Positions 9,367-18,277 of a DNA stretch of 64,000 nt are shown one piece after another. The notes beneath the pieces are model-generated. The model did no database searches. It was not told the DNA's origin and saw nothing but the letters and a program-made list of their open reading frames with translations. Origin of the DNA: Clostridiales bacterium (GTDB lineage Bacteria > Bacillota > Clostridia > Caldicoprobacterales > DTU083); contig DUSN01000070.1 in the NCBI GenBank assembly GCA_012842605.1, positions 116,297-180,296 of the forward strand, in the 5' to 3' direction. Made by a program: the position numbers and the translations under genes. Every line of letters starts with the position of its first letter. The first letter of the stretch is position 1.

Positions 9367-10358
9367 GATACTATGCCACCGTTGTCATACTGGCTTTTTT
9401 ATCTACTCTGCTGATGGGCATTTTATTGATTCCATGGCTGAGAAGGCTTAAATTAGGCCAGACAGTAAGGGATGACGGTCCTAAAACCCATCTTTCCAAA
9501 TCCGGAACTCCTCAAATGGGCGGAATTATATTCTTGATTCCCTTAATCCTTATCAGCTTGCTATTGCCTAAGGGAAACCGTGAATATGTTATGGTGGCTG
9601 CCATTACTACAGCAGCATTCGGCATCATTGGTTTCATTGATGATTATATAAAGGTAGTAAAAAAACGTTCTCTTGGCCTTCGCGGTTACCAGAAAATTAT
9701 CAGCCAGCTGGTGGTGGCGGTAGGATTGGCATTTTATGCATACAACAATGAATATATCGGAAGCAGCATGATCATACCCTTCTTAGGAACTGAATGGGAT
9801 CTTGGAATTTTCTATATTCCTGTGGCTGTTTTTATCATTATAGGCACAGTAAACAGTGTGAACCTGACTGACGGATTAGACGGGCTGTGTTCAGGAGTTA
9901 CCCTTATTGTATCCGCCACCCTGAGCATTATCATAACTTCAGCATGGCAGATGGCTGATGAGCAAGGTTTGTCATGGCTGGCTGACAATTATCAGGATCT
10001 GATTGTGTTTTCTGCAGCTTTAACAGGTGTCTGCCTGGGCTTCTTGAGGTATAATGCATATCCTGCTCAGGTGTTCATGGGTGATACCGGAGCTTTTGGA
10101 TTGGGCGGGGCTGTCTCCGCTTTGTCTATTTTGCTCCGGATTCCGCTTTGGCTGCCGATTATAGGCGGGGTTTATATGGCTGAATCCATTTCAGACATAA
10201 TACAAGTGGCATCTTTCAAGCTGCGGGGCAAGCGGGTTTTCAAAATGGCGCCCCTGCATCATCATTTTGAGCTTTTAGGCATGCCTGAAACCAAGGTGGT
10301 TTCCATGTTTATGATTGCAACAGCGGTTCTGTGCCTGTTTGCATTATTGAGTATTTAG
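9363..10358 (+). CDS. mraY: Phospho-MurNAc-pentapeptide transferase MraY
   Basis: Makes lipid I by transferring phospho-MurNAc-pentapeptide to undecaprenyl phosphate in the cytoplasmic membrane. A polytopic protein of 331 residues. Signature motifs seen: GGIIFLIPL, FIDDYIKV (the conserved Asp pair), NLTDGLDGLCSG and the terminal APLHHHFELLG motif. ATG overlaps the murF stop by four bases, implying coupled translation. Confidence 0.96.
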   Translation: MRYYATVVILAFLSTLLMGILLIPWLRRLKLGQTVRDDGPKTHLSKSGTPQMGGIIFLIPLILISLLLPKGNREYVMVAAITTAAFGIIGFIDDYIKVVKKRSLGLRGYQKIISQLVVAVGLAFYAYNNEYIGSSMIIPFLGTEWDLGIFYIPVAVFIIIGTVNSVNLTDGLDGLCSGVTLIVSATLSIIITSAWQMADEQGLSWLADNYQDLIVFSAALTGVCLGFLRYNAYPAQVFMGDTGAFGLGGAVSALSILLRIPLWLPIIGGVYMAESISDIIQVASFKLRGKRVFKMAPLHHHFELLGMPETKVVSMFMIATAVLCLFALLSI

Positions 10359-10370
10359 GAGGACATTTAT

Positions 10371-11732
10371 ATGGAATTGAACGGTAGAACCGTGCTTGTA
10401 GTCGGTCTGGCCAGAAGCGGGGTTTCAGCTGCCAGGCTTCTTTATGAAATGGGTGCACAGGTTTTAGTAAGCGACAGGAAAAGCGAAGCCGACATCATGG
10501 ATGCGGTTAATGAACTGAAGAGCCATACTGATTGTGAATTTTATCTGGGGCAGGATCCGGATCATCTCGTTGATCAAGTGGACTTGATAGTAATTAGTCC
10601 CGGTGTACCTGCTGATTCCCCGTTTATAGTAAAGGCTGCTGATATGGGAACAGAAGTGATAAGTGAAGTGGAACTGGCGTATAGATTATGTAAGGCTCCT
10701 ATAGTAGCGGTAACAGGCACCAACGGAAAGACCACCACCACTGCGCTTATCGGAGAGATTCTGAAGGCAGCCGGCATTACCACTCATGTAGTTGGAAATA
10801 TAGGGATACCTTTTTCAGGAAAGGTAAAGGAAATTGCTCAAGATCACATGGTAGTGGCTGAAATAAGCAGCTTTCAGCTTGAGACCATCGTCCACTTTAA
10901 ACCCAGGATATCTCTGATACTAAATATAACAGAGGACCATTTGACCCGTCATAAGACCATGGAAAATTACATAGCTGCCAAGTGCCGCATATTTGAGAAT
11001 CAGGGCAGTGAAGATTATCTGGTTTTAAACGGGGACGACAGCATACTTACAGATATAAACCCAGGCAACGGTGTTAAGGTCTTTTATTTCAGCCGAAAAC
11101 GGATATTAACAGAAGGAGCCTGGCTGGAAAACGGGCAGATTATAATGAACACAGGCAAAGGCCCTGTTGTGGTCTGTCCTGCATCACAGGTAGGAATCCC
11201 CGGTGCTCATAATCTGGAAAATGCATTGGCTGCCGTTGTGGCATCGGGACTTGCAGGAGCAAAGCCTGAGATAATTGCCAAAGTATTGCATGAATTCCCA
11301 GGCGTGGAGCACCGTATTGAAAAAGTGGATACCATCAATGGCATAACCTTCTACAATGATTCAAAAGGTACAAACCCCGACTCTTCCATTAAGGCTGTTC
11401 AGTCCATGACACGTCCTACAATTCTGATTGCCGGAGGTATGGATAAGCACAGCAGCTTTTCAGAGTTTGTTGACAGCTTTGGAGACACGGTTAAGGCATT
11501 GGTGCTGCTGGGGGAGACTGCCGAAAAAATTGCAAAAACTGCAAGAGAAAAGGGATTTGAAAACATTTACATGTCAAAAACGCTGCAGGAAGCAGTAGAA
11601 AAATCCTATGAACTTGCCTCTCCCGGTTACAATGTACTCCTTTCCCCGGCCTGTGCAAGCTGGGATATGTTTAAGGACTATGAAGAGAGAGGAAGGTTGT
11701 TCAAGGAGGCAGTCAAGGCATTGAGGAGGTAG
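10371..11732 (+). CDS. murD: UDP-MurNAc-L-alanine:D-glutamate ligase MurD
   Basis: Adds D-glutamate to UDP-MurNAc-L-Ala in the cytoplasm. The 453 residues start with a Rossmann-like VVGLARSGVSAARLL, followed by VTGTNGKTTTTALI (ATP site), NITEDHLTRHKTM and the ligase motif YNDSKGTNPDSS. The C-terminal domain ends LLSPACASWDMFKDYEERG. GAGGACATTT precedes the ATG. Close packing between mraY and ftsW indicates one operon. Confidence 0.95.
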   Translation: MELNGRTVLVVGLARSGVSAARLLYEMGAQVLVSDRKSEADIMDAVNELKSHTDCEFYLGQDPDHLVDQVDLIVISPGVPADSPFIVKAADMGTEVISEVELAYRLCKAPIVAVTGTNGKTTTTALIGEILKAAGITTHVVGNIGIPFSGKVKEIAQDHMVVAEISSFQLETIVHFKPRISLILNITEDHLTRHKTMENYIAAKCRIFENQGSEDYLVLNGDDSILTDINPGNGVKVFYFSRKRILTEGAWLENGQIIMNTGKGPVVVCPASQVGIPGAHNLENALAAVVASGLAGAKPEIIAKVLHEFPGVEHRIEKVDTINGITFYNDSKGTNPDSSIKAVQSMTRPTILIAGGMDKHSSFSEFVDSFGDTVKALVLLGETAEKIAKTAREKGFENIYMSKTLQEAVEKSYELASPGYNVLLSPACASWDMFKDYEERGRLFKEAVKALRR

Positions 11733-11736
11733 AAAG

Positions 11737-12828
11737 GTGAATAAAAAGCCTGTTGATTTTACCATACTTTTAACTACTGTAATACTGGTTGCTTTCGGTG
11801 TAGTAATGGTTTTCAGTGCCAGCTTCTATTATTCCTCCGAACGCTGGGGAGACGGTTTGTATTTCTTCAAACGTCAATGCTTGTGGGCAGTCGTCGGGTT
11901 TGCCGGGATGTATATAGCTTCACGAATAGACTATTCAAAGCTGCAAAGGTATTCCAGGCTGTTTTTGATAATCAGCGTCATTATGTTGATATTGGTCCTG
12001 ATCATTGGAGAAGAACGAAACAATGCCAAGCGCTGGCTTGGAATCGGCAGTATGACTATCCAGCCTGCTGAGATAGCGAAATTTGCAATGATTTTATTCA
12101 TATCTGACACCATTGCAAAAGGCAAAGGCAGGATAAAGTATTTCTTTAAAGGCATGCTGCCTATACTGCTTGTTGCCGGCCTTATATTCGGCCTTATAAT
12201 TCTGCAGCCTAATATGAGCACTGCAGGCAGCATTCTGATTCTTACCATGCTCATGCTTTTTGTAGGAGGAGCCAATCTGTGGCACCTTGGCGGTTTGATT
12301 GCGGTTGGTGCCGGTGGTGCAGTTGTACTGACCATGATAGAAGACTACCGGGTATCCCGTTTTACTGCATTCATGGATCCCTGGGCAGACCCCTTAGGCG
12401 GCGGCTGGCAGTTGATACAGTCTTTATATTCCCTGGGCTCAGGCGGTTTGTTCGGGCTGGGGCTGGCAAAAAGCAGGCAAAAATACTTATACCTGCCCTA
12501 TCCGGAAACCGACTTTATATTTGCCATAATCGGAGAAGAACTGGGGTTCCTGGGGGCAACCATTCTGATTTTGCTCTTTTTGACTCTTATATGGAGAGGA
12601 ATCAGGGTAGCCTTAACAGCACCGGATTTGTTTGGTAGCCTGCTGGCGACCGGAATCATTTCCATGATTGCAATACAGGTTATTATTAATATAGCGGTTG
12701 TAACAGCTTCAATGCCCCCCACCGGGCTGCCATTGCCATTTATAAGCTACGGCGGGTCGTCTCTTGCCATTTTTTTAACCAGCATAGGCGTTCTGTTGAA
12801 CATATCAAGGCATTGCAAAGCTGCCTGA
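11737..12828 (+). CDS. ftsW: SEDS-family glycosyltransferase FtsW/SpoVE
   Basis: A polytopic membrane protein of 363 residues that polymerises lipid II together with its partner class B PBP (presumably the gene at 4258). SEDS hallmarks are present: RWLGIGSMTIQPAEIAKFA, the long PNMSTAGSIL stretch, LYSLGSGGLFGLGLAKSRQKYLYLP split over the central loop, FIFAIIGEELGFLG and TGLPLPFISYGGSS. GTG 11737 follows AGGAGG. In spore formers the copy next to murD is often called SpoVE; division and cortex roles cannot be told apart from sequence. murG, which usually follows, is absent. Confidence 0.92.
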   Translation: MNKKPVDFTILLTTVILVAFGVVMVFSASFYYSSERWGDGLYFFKRQCLWAVVGFAGMYIASRIDYSKLQRYSRLFLIISVIMLILVLIIGEERNNAKRWLGIGSMTIQPAEIAKFAMILFISDTIAKGKGRIKYFFKGMLPILLVAGLIFGLIILQPNMSTAGSILILTMLMLFVGGANLWHLGGLIAVGAGGAVVLTMIEDYRVSRFTAFMDPWADPLGGGWQLIQSLYSLGSGGLFGLGLAKSRQKYLYLPYPETDFIFAIIGEELGFLGATILILLFLTLIWRGIRVALTAPDLFGSLLATGIISMIAIQVIINIAVVTASMPPTGLPLPFISYGGSSLAIFLTSIGVLLNISRHCKAA

Positions 12829-12906
12829 CAGGTGGAAATGCAATCAGCTGTTACCTTACTCCGGAATGTAACACCTGAATTTTCCATGCATAGTATGGTA
12901 TTAAAT

Positions 12907-12928
12907 CGGGATTTATGCTTAAATCCCG
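12907..12928 (+). other. Perfect hairpin between ftsW and murA
   Basis: CGGGATTTA (12907-12915) pairs with TAAATCCCG (12920-12928) around a 4-base loop. No T tract follows, so it is not a standard terminator. It may be an RNA-processing or stability element within the operon, placed where murG would normally lie. Confidence 0.45.
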
Positions 12929-12964
12929 TGATGCCATTGTAAGCGGAAGAAAGAGGTGTAAAAT

Positions 12965-14227
12965 ATGGGAAAGTTTCGAATCCGGGGAGGTAGGAGACTC
13001 GAAGGAGACATCCGGGTAATTGGAGCTAAGAACGCAATCTTGCCAATTCTGGCAGCGGTAATACTTACCCGAAAAACAGTTGTATTGTATGATTTCCCCC
13101 GTCTCGCGGATGTTGAAAATATGTTATTGATATTGCAATCCATAGGGTGTCAGGTAAAAAGAGAAGGTACCACTCTCATAGTTGATCCATCCAATGTGAA
13201 CAGTTGGGTGATACCTGACAGGCATGTTAAGGAAATCCGTTCTTCCATTGTTATGCTTGGTGCAGTGCTGGCAAGAATGAAGAAGGCAAAAATTACTTAT
13301 CCCGGAGGCTGCGAAATCGGGCAGCGCCCCATAAACCTGCACCTGCATGGTCTTAGACAACTGGGTGTAATAATTGACGAATCACATGGTTATCTGGAGT
13401 GCGAGGCTGCCAACATGGTGGGAGCCGATATCCACCTTGATTATCCAAGTGTAGGAGCAACTGAAAATATCATGCTGGCTGCAACTTGTGCAAAGGGACG
13501 GACCATAATCAGAAACGCCGCTAAGGAGCCGGAAATCATCGACCTGCAGAATTTTATCAACAGCATGGGCGGCAAAGTCCATGGAGCAGGCAGCAATACC
13601 ATAATTATTGATGGAGTTGACTCCTTTCATGAAACGGAATACACCGTAATACCTGACCGGATTGTAGCAGGCACCTACTTGATGGCAGCTGCTATCACAG
13701 GCAGCGAACTTGTTGTTCATAATGTAAACCTGGAGCATATACAATCTATAGTGACAAAGCTTAGAGAATCAGGCTGCATGATAACCCCTTATAAGGGAAC
13801 GGATGCAGGCGCGGTTAAGATTAAGGCACCGCAGAGACTTTGGGCTATAGAACATACAAAGACATACCCCTATCCAGGTTTTCCAACTGACATGCAGGCA
13901 TTGCTCATGAGTGTTTTAACTGTAGCTAAAGGAACAAGCATAATTACCGAGAATATATTTGAGAACAGATTCAAGCATGTACCTGAGCTTATACGCATGG
14001 GCGCCAATATTCGCACAGAAGGAAAGATTGCAGTTATACAGGGTGTGCCGGTTCTGAAAGGCGCAGAGGTCAGCGCAAGCGACCTGAGAGGAGGAGCTGC
14101 GCTGGTTATAGCAGGTTTAAAGGCAGAAGGAGAAACCATTGTAGACAATATTCATCATATTGAAAGAGGATATGAAAACCTGGACCTTTGCCTGCGCAGT
14201 ATTGGTGCTGATATTGAAAGAATATAG
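12965..14227 (+). CDS. murA: UDP-N-acetylglucosamine 1-carboxyvinyltransferase MurA
   Basis: First committed step of peptidoglycan synthesis: adds enolpyruvate from PEP to UDP-GlcNAc. The 420 residues show GAKNAILPILAA (substrate Lys/Asn), the catalytic cysteine C116 in PGGCEIGQRPINLHL (the fosfomycin target), and PYPGFPTDMQAL, then DLRGGAALVIAGL and the terminal IERGYENLD. Firmicutes often carry two copies (MurAA and MurAB); which this is cannot be decided here. Confidence 0.94.
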   Translation: MGKFRIRGGRRLEGDIRVIGAKNAILPILAAVILTRKTVVLYDFPRLADVENMLLILQSIGCQVKREGTTLIVDPSNVNSWVIPDRHVKEIRSSIVMLGAVLARMKKAKITYPGGCEIGQRPINLHLHGLRQLGVIIDESHGYLECEAANMVGADIHLDYPSVGATENIMLAATCAKGRTIIRNAAKEPEIIDLQNFINSMGGKVHGAGSNTIIIDGVDSFHETEYTVIPDRIVAGTYLMAAAITGSELVVHNVNLEHIQSIVTKLRESGCMITPYKGTDAGAVKIKAPQRLWAIEHTKTYPYPGFPTDMQALLMSVLTVAKGTSIITENIFENRFKHVPELIRMGANIRTEGKIAVIQGVPVLKGAEVSASDLRGGAALVIAGLKAEGETIVDNIHHIERGYENLDLCLRSIGADIERI

Positions 14228-14231
14228 AAAA

Positions 14232-14287
14232 ATTGGATTAGCCATAAAACTTTGCTGAAAAGCAAGGTTTTATGGTAAAATTCCAAT
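14232..14287 (+). other. Long hairpin with GAAA tetraloop between murA and divIB
   Basis: A 15-bp stem (14242-14256 with 14261-14275, one G-U pair) is closed by GAAA. An outer ATTGGA/TCCAAT pair (14232-14237 with 14282-14287) extends it. There is no T tract and the operon appears to continue into divIB 34 bases later. It could be an RNA stability/processing site or a partial attenuator. Confidence 0.5.
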
Positions 14288-14320
14288 CTTAAGCGAGCGG
14301 GTTCCTGCGGAGGATAAATT

Positions 14321-15118
14321 ATGGGTTACAATGGGACAAGAAAACGAATACTGATGTTTCTGATATTATTGGTTTGTATTGCAGCAGTGGTGTTTATTGG
14401 CACTGAAGTTTTCCAGGTTGAAAATATTGTTATTCTTGGTAGCGGTACCTTGGATGATGATGTTATAATAAACCTGTCGGGAATATCTTATGGCGACAAT
14501 ATATTTAAAATTAACAAGGAAAAGGTCAGACAGCGGATAGAGGGGAACGCTCCCTTTCCTATGGTACAAGCTATTTCCATAAGATTGCCTGATGAGGTAA
14601 TAATTGCAGTGGAGGAAAGGGTACCGGCCGCTGTGATTCCTTACTTAAGCTCCAATATAATCATAGATTCCAGCGGATTCATCCTGGATATTGTTAAGCA
14701 AACCAATGAATTGTCCTATCCCACAATAGAGGGCATGCATATCAGCCGTCTTATTAAGGGAAGCGTCCTGGAGACAGCTGAGAGCGATAGTTATAAATTT
14801 AAAATAATGATCCGCATGCTGGAAGCTATAGCCAAATGGGAAATAGGCAGCATGATTCAGACAATATATCTGGATGATCCCGATCATGTAGAGCTTGTAA
14901 CCCGGGATGATGTTCACGTTACTTTAGGACAAGCATTGGAACTTGACAGAAAGCTTGGATGGCTGCAATCCGATGCTTATACGGAAGTTTTAAACAGGGA
15001 TGAAAAGGGCACACTTGATGTTAGTGTACCGGGAAAAGCAGTATTTCATCCTGAACCGGCTGCAGATGATGAGCAAGGGGAAGACGGTGATCAAACCAAT
15101 GAAGAGGACGGCTCGTAG
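14321..15118 (+). CDS. divIB: Cell division protein DivIB/FtsQ
   Basis: A bitopic divisome protein of 265 residues: short cytoplasmic N-terminus, transmembrane segment about 9-27 (RILMFLILLVCIAAVVFIG), then a POTRA domain starting FQVENIVILGSGTLDDDVI, and the FtsQ/DivIB domain with VAIVEERVPAAVIPY-like sequence (here IIAVEERVPAAVIPYL). The C-terminus is acidic and presumably disordered (DDEQGEDGDQTNEEDGS). Its place between murA and two DUF881 genes is typical of Clostridia. GGAGGATAAATT precedes the ATG. Confidence 0.85.
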   Translation: MGYNGTRKRILMFLILLVCIAAVVFIGTEVFQVENIVILGSGTLDDDVIINLSGISYGDNIFKINKEKVRQRIEGNAPFPMVQAISIRLPDEVIIAVEERVPAAVIPYLSSNIIIDSSGFILDIVKQTNELSYPTIEGMHISRLIKGSVLETAESDSYKFKIMIRMLEAIAKWEIGSMIQTIYLDDPDHVELVTRDDVHVTLGQALELDRKLGWLQSDAYTEVLNRDEKGTLDVSVPGKAVFHPEPAADDEQGEDGDQTNEEDGS

Positions 15119-15132
15119 AATGAGGTGATGTA

Positions 15133-15843
15133 TTGAAGAATTTATTAGGCGGAAAAATTGCAATAATGCTGGTCAGCATAATATTGGGACTGATGCTGGC
15201 TGCTCAGTTTAAAAATGTACAGAATGTCGGCGGAAACGTATCTCTTCAGCGAGCACAGGAACTTACCAGCCAAATTCAAAAACTTAATCAGGATATTGCA
15301 AATCAGCAGAATCTCATTGCCGAACTGGAAAACCGGATTGCAGAATATGAAAATGCAGCAAAGGATGAAGGCAAGCTCACCGAAACCCTGAACAAGGATT
15401 TGGAACGTGCCCGTATACTTGCAGGTCTGGTAGAGCTGGAGGGAGCGGGCGTCATTGTAACAGTGAACGTCATACCTTTTGAGGACTGGGGAGAAACCGG
15501 CATTGTTCGCAATGTATATCATGAAGATCTGTTAATGCTGGTAAATGAATTGAATGCTGCCGGTGCTGAGGCTCTTGCTATAAACGGTGAAAGAATAGTT
15601 TCCACCACCGAGATACGAAGTGCCGGAGATTATATAGTTATCAACACCAACAGGTACACAGCACCCTTTGAAATTAAAGCCCTGGGCAATCCGGAAACCC
15701 TGGAAGCTTCCCTTAAGCTGTTGGGCGGCGTAGCAGACATTTTGGGAGAGGAACTGGAGATAACTATCCGAAGAGAAGATAAAATTCGTATTCCCAAATA
15801 TAACAGGCCTTTGCATTATGAATACGCCGTTCCTGTACAATAG
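15133..15843 (+). CDS. DUF881 family membrane-anchored coiled-coil protein (first copy)
   Basis: A protein of 236 residues with an N-terminal membrane anchor (IAIMLVSIILGLMLAAQ), a coiled coil from about 35 to 90 (QELTSQIQKLNQDIANQQN), and a globular domain with AGLVELEGAGVIVTVN, ALAINGERIVSTTEIRSAG and APFEIKALGNPETLEASL, diagnostic of DUF881. The family is found in the dcw cluster of Gram-positives and is thought to act outside the membrane near the divisome; molecular function is not established. The start is TTG 15133 after GAGGTGATG. It is paralogous to the next gene. Confidence 0.85.
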   Translation: MKNLLGGKIAIMLVSIILGLMLAAQFKNVQNVGGNVSLQRAQELTSQIQKLNQDIANQQNLIAELENRIAEYENAAKDEGKLTETLNKDLERARILAGLVELEGAGVIVTVNVIPFEDWGETGIVRNVYHEDLLMLVNELNAAGAEALAINGERIVSTTEIRSAGDYIVINTNRYTAPFEIKALGNPETLEASLKLLGGVADILGEELEITIRREDKIRIPKYNRPLHYEYAVPVQ

Positions 15844-15860
15844 GAACCGGGGGGATCAGG

Positions 15861-16607
15861 ATGAGTAAAAATGACAGCACCATCTGGCTTATTACATTGG
15901 TTTGCATATTGCTTGGTTTTTTTGCAGTCAGAGCGTTTGAAGGTCCAAAGGTAGGAGCGGAAATAGGGGAAATAGCTTCTCTGGAAAAAATAGAAAAGCT
16001 GGTGAATGAGAAAAAGGAATTGGAGTTAAAGAAGCAGGAAATGGATGAAATTATCAAACAGAAGGAGAACCGGCTTAAAGAGTACGAAGAGAATATTGCA
16101 GAATTAAACACTCAGTATCAGCAGATCCAAATGGAAATACAGGAAGCAAGGCTGGTTGCTGGACTGCTTCCGGTTGAAGGCCCGGGAGTAGAGATAGTGT
16201 TAAATGATCGCAAGCGGGATTCCTTCCTGTCCAATAATCCGCATATTATTTCATACTTTATAGTTCATGACAGCGATATGCTTCATGTTGTCAATGAATT
16301 GCGGAGTGCCGGCGCAGAAGCAATTGCAATCAACGGCACCAGAATTATGGCTAATTCCCGTATCAGCTGCGGCGGACCAACCATAAATGTTGGCAAATAC
16401 CAAAGATTTGCACCCCCATTTATTATACAAGCGATTGGGAATCCGGACCGGCTTATGGCAAGTTTCCAGCAGGAGGACAGCATATACCATGACTTGCAGG
16501 CATGGGGACTGGAGTTTCAGATCAGGAAAGTTGACCGGATAATAATTCCCCGCTATTTGGGTGAGCTGGAATATATATATGCAAAAACTATACAGGAGGA
16601 TGAATAA
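15861..16607 (+). CDS. DUF881 family membrane-anchored coiled-coil protein (second copy)
   Basis: Tandem paralog of the preceding gene, 248 residues: transmembrane segment about 8-26 (IWLITLVCILLGFFAVRAF), a charged coiled coil to about residue 90 (KKELELKKQEMDEIIKQKEN), then the DUF881 domain with AGLLPVEGPGVEIVLND, AIAINGTRIMANSRISCGGP and PPFIIQAIGNPDRLMASF. The two copies may form a heteromer; this is inference from the tandem arrangement. GGGGGATCAGG lies before the ATG. Confidence 0.85.
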   Translation: MSKNDSTIWLITLVCILLGFFAVRAFEGPKVGAEIGEIASLEKIEKLVNEKKELELKKQEMDEIIKQKENRLKEYEENIAELNTQYQQIQMEIQEARLVAGLLPVEGPGVEIVLNDRKRDSFLSNNPHIISYFIVHDSDMLHVVNELRSAGAEAIAINGTRIMANSRISCGGPTINVGKYQRFAPPFIIQAIGNPDRLMASFQQEDSIYHDLQAWGLEFQIRKVDRIIIPRYLGELEYIYAKTIQEDE

Positions 16608-16608
16608 T

Positions 16609-16977
16609 ATGTGGCTGCCTCTGATTGGCATTATAATTGGAATTGTATTGGGAATGATGCTGCCTATTAAAATTCCGACAGCATATTCTTCTTATATGTC
16701 TATTGCGGTACTGGCGGCCCTTGACTCAGTATTTGGAGGAATTCGATCCTCGCTGGATAAGCAGTTTGAAGCTGATGTATTCATATCCGGCTTTTTTGGC
16801 AATGCTGTGCTTGCAGCCGGCCTGGCTTATATAGGTGATCGTTTGGATGTTCCTATTTATCTGTGTGCTATATTTGTATTTGGTTACCGCTTGTTCAACA
16901 ACTTTGCTCTTATCAGGAGGCATTTTTTGGGCCAGCTTAGAAAAAAGTCATTTTTGAAGGATAACTCAGGCAAATAA
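16609..16977 (+). CDS. sbp: Small basic membrane protein (DUF1290, Sbp)
   Basis: A polytopic protein of 122 residues starting MWLPLIGIIIGIVLGMMLP, with about three hydrophobic segments (6-24, about 62-80, about 84-100). The conserved SYMSIAVLAALDSVFGGIRS and FFGNAVLAAGLAYIGDRL stretches identify the family. B. subtilis sbp lies between ylxX-type DUF881 genes and ftsA, as here; no function is known. ATG 16609 follows AGGAGG; the reading frame runs further upstream into the previous gene, but that extension is not conserved. Confidence 0.85.
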   Translation: MWLPLIGIIIGIVLGMMLPIKIPTAYSSYMSIAVLAALDSVFGGIRSSLDKQFEADVFISGFFGNAVLAAGLAYIGDRLDVPIYLCAIFVFGYRLFNNFALIRRHFLGQLRKKSFLKDNSGK

Positions 16978-17053
16978 TTATTTAACTTTGCATCAATTTG
17001 TGATAACATATTCACAAGGTTGTATACTACCAGGAAAAGTGAGGTTTCCTTCA

Positions 17054-18232
17054 TTGAGCAAAGCTGTCATGGCAATTGAGCTTGGCACAACGAAAGTATC
17101 AGTGCTGGCATGTAGAATTAGCCGCAATGGCAGCCTGGAGTTATCCGGTTTAGGACAAGCCGGATACAGTGGTATTCAGGACGACGGCTGGATGTCAGAT
17201 AAAACAATATACCATGTATTGGACGCTGCTGTAGGACAAGCCCGGAAAATGGCCGGCCTTAAAATAGACCAATGTGTTTTAGGCATTCCAAATGAGTTTT
17301 GCGGGGTAGTCAGTAACACAAAAGAAATAAACCTTGGTCGCACGGTATCCAAAAAGGATGTAATGGAGCTGCGCAAGCTGGTATCAAGTTACCCGCTGCC
17401 GTCACCGTGGAAAATAAACAATGTGTCATATGGCAGTTTTCTGGTGGACGGCAAGCCGGTAGGCAACCCATTGGGTCTGCCATGTGAACAGCTGGGCCTG
17501 CAGGCTTCTGTAATATGCATCCGGGCTGATTTTGCACGAAATATAACTCGTATACTGAATACACTGAATTTAGAAGTATACCGGTGGATACCTACTTCAT
17601 ATGCTTGCGGCGAAGCGTTGATCACTCAGGAAGAAAGAGAAAAGGGAGTTATTTGGATAGATGTCGGAGGAGAGTCCACTGACTTAGCAGTATACAAAAA
17701 TGGCATTCCTGTGTTATATGACTGGATTTCTCTTGGAGGGGCCGCTATAACCCGGGATGTTGCCACCGGTACAGGGGCATCTGCCCAGGAATCGGAAAAA
17801 CTCAAGAAATACTGCGTTCTGGGACTTGCATATAAAACAGACTCTGATGCTTCCGAAATGAATATGTCTATTCGCAGCGGCAAGAACATCCAGAATATTC
17901 CTATGGAGTTTTTGCAGGAAATTGTAGAAGCCAGGATAGAAGAACTGTTGGAGATGGTACGGGATCGGATCACAGCAGAAGACCTGTGGAAAGAATGCCA
18001 TGGGGTAGTGCTGGCAGGGGGAGGTTTGGCGTTATATCGCGGAATCCGCGAGTTTGCTTCCCATACATTGGGATTGCCGGTGAGATTGGGTGTTCCCGAT
18101 ACAATTGGATTATCCTGTCCATCACTTTCAGCCGTATATTCCCTTGGCTGGAGCGGGTTGAAGTATTTTCCCGACGGCAGGGGAAGTATCAAAAGTGTGC
18201 TGATAAACTGGCTGAAAAAATTCAGATATTAA
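17054..18232 (+). CDS. ftsA: FtsA-like actin-fold cell division protein
   Basis: An actin-superfamily ATPase that tethers FtsZ filaments to the membrane. The 392 residues begin MSKAVMAIELGTTKVSVLAC (phosphate 1 loop), then the SHS2 region with CVLGIPNEFCGVV, phosphate 2 GVIWIDVGGESTDLAVYKNG, and the adenosine motif GVVLAGGGLALYRGI. The C-terminal LINWLKKFRY looks like the membrane-targeting amphipathic helix. The start is TTG 17054, eight bases after GAGGT; an in-frame start at 16988 would add 22 untypical residues. Sequence is divergent from B. subtilis FtsA, but position before ftsZ and motifs agree. Confidence 0.85.
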   Translation: MSKAVMAIELGTTKVSVLACRISRNGSLELSGLGQAGYSGIQDDGWMSDKTIYHVLDAAVGQARKMAGLKIDQCVLGIPNEFCGVVSNTKEINLGRTVSKKDVMELRKLVSSYPLPSPWKINNVSYGSFLVDGKPVGNPLGLPCEQLGLQASVICIRADFARNITRILNTLNLEVYRWIPTSYACGEALITQEEREKGVIWIDVGGESTDLAVYKNGIPVLYDWISLGGAAITRDVATGTGASAQESEKLKKYCVLGLAYKTDSDASEMNMSIRSGKNIQNIPMEFLQEIVEARIEELLEMVRDRITAEDLWKECHGVVLAGGGLALYRGIREFASHTLGLPVRLGVPDTIGLSCPSLSAVYSLGWSGLKYFPDGRGSIKSVLINWLKKFRY

Positions 18233-18277
18233 TTATTTAAGTTTTATATACTCAACACATAAAGGGGAGGGTACGGC

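Noticed and set aside
16988..17053. Upstream extension of ftsA
   Set aside because: The extra 22 residues are not FtsA-like and TTG 17054 has a well-placed GAGGT.
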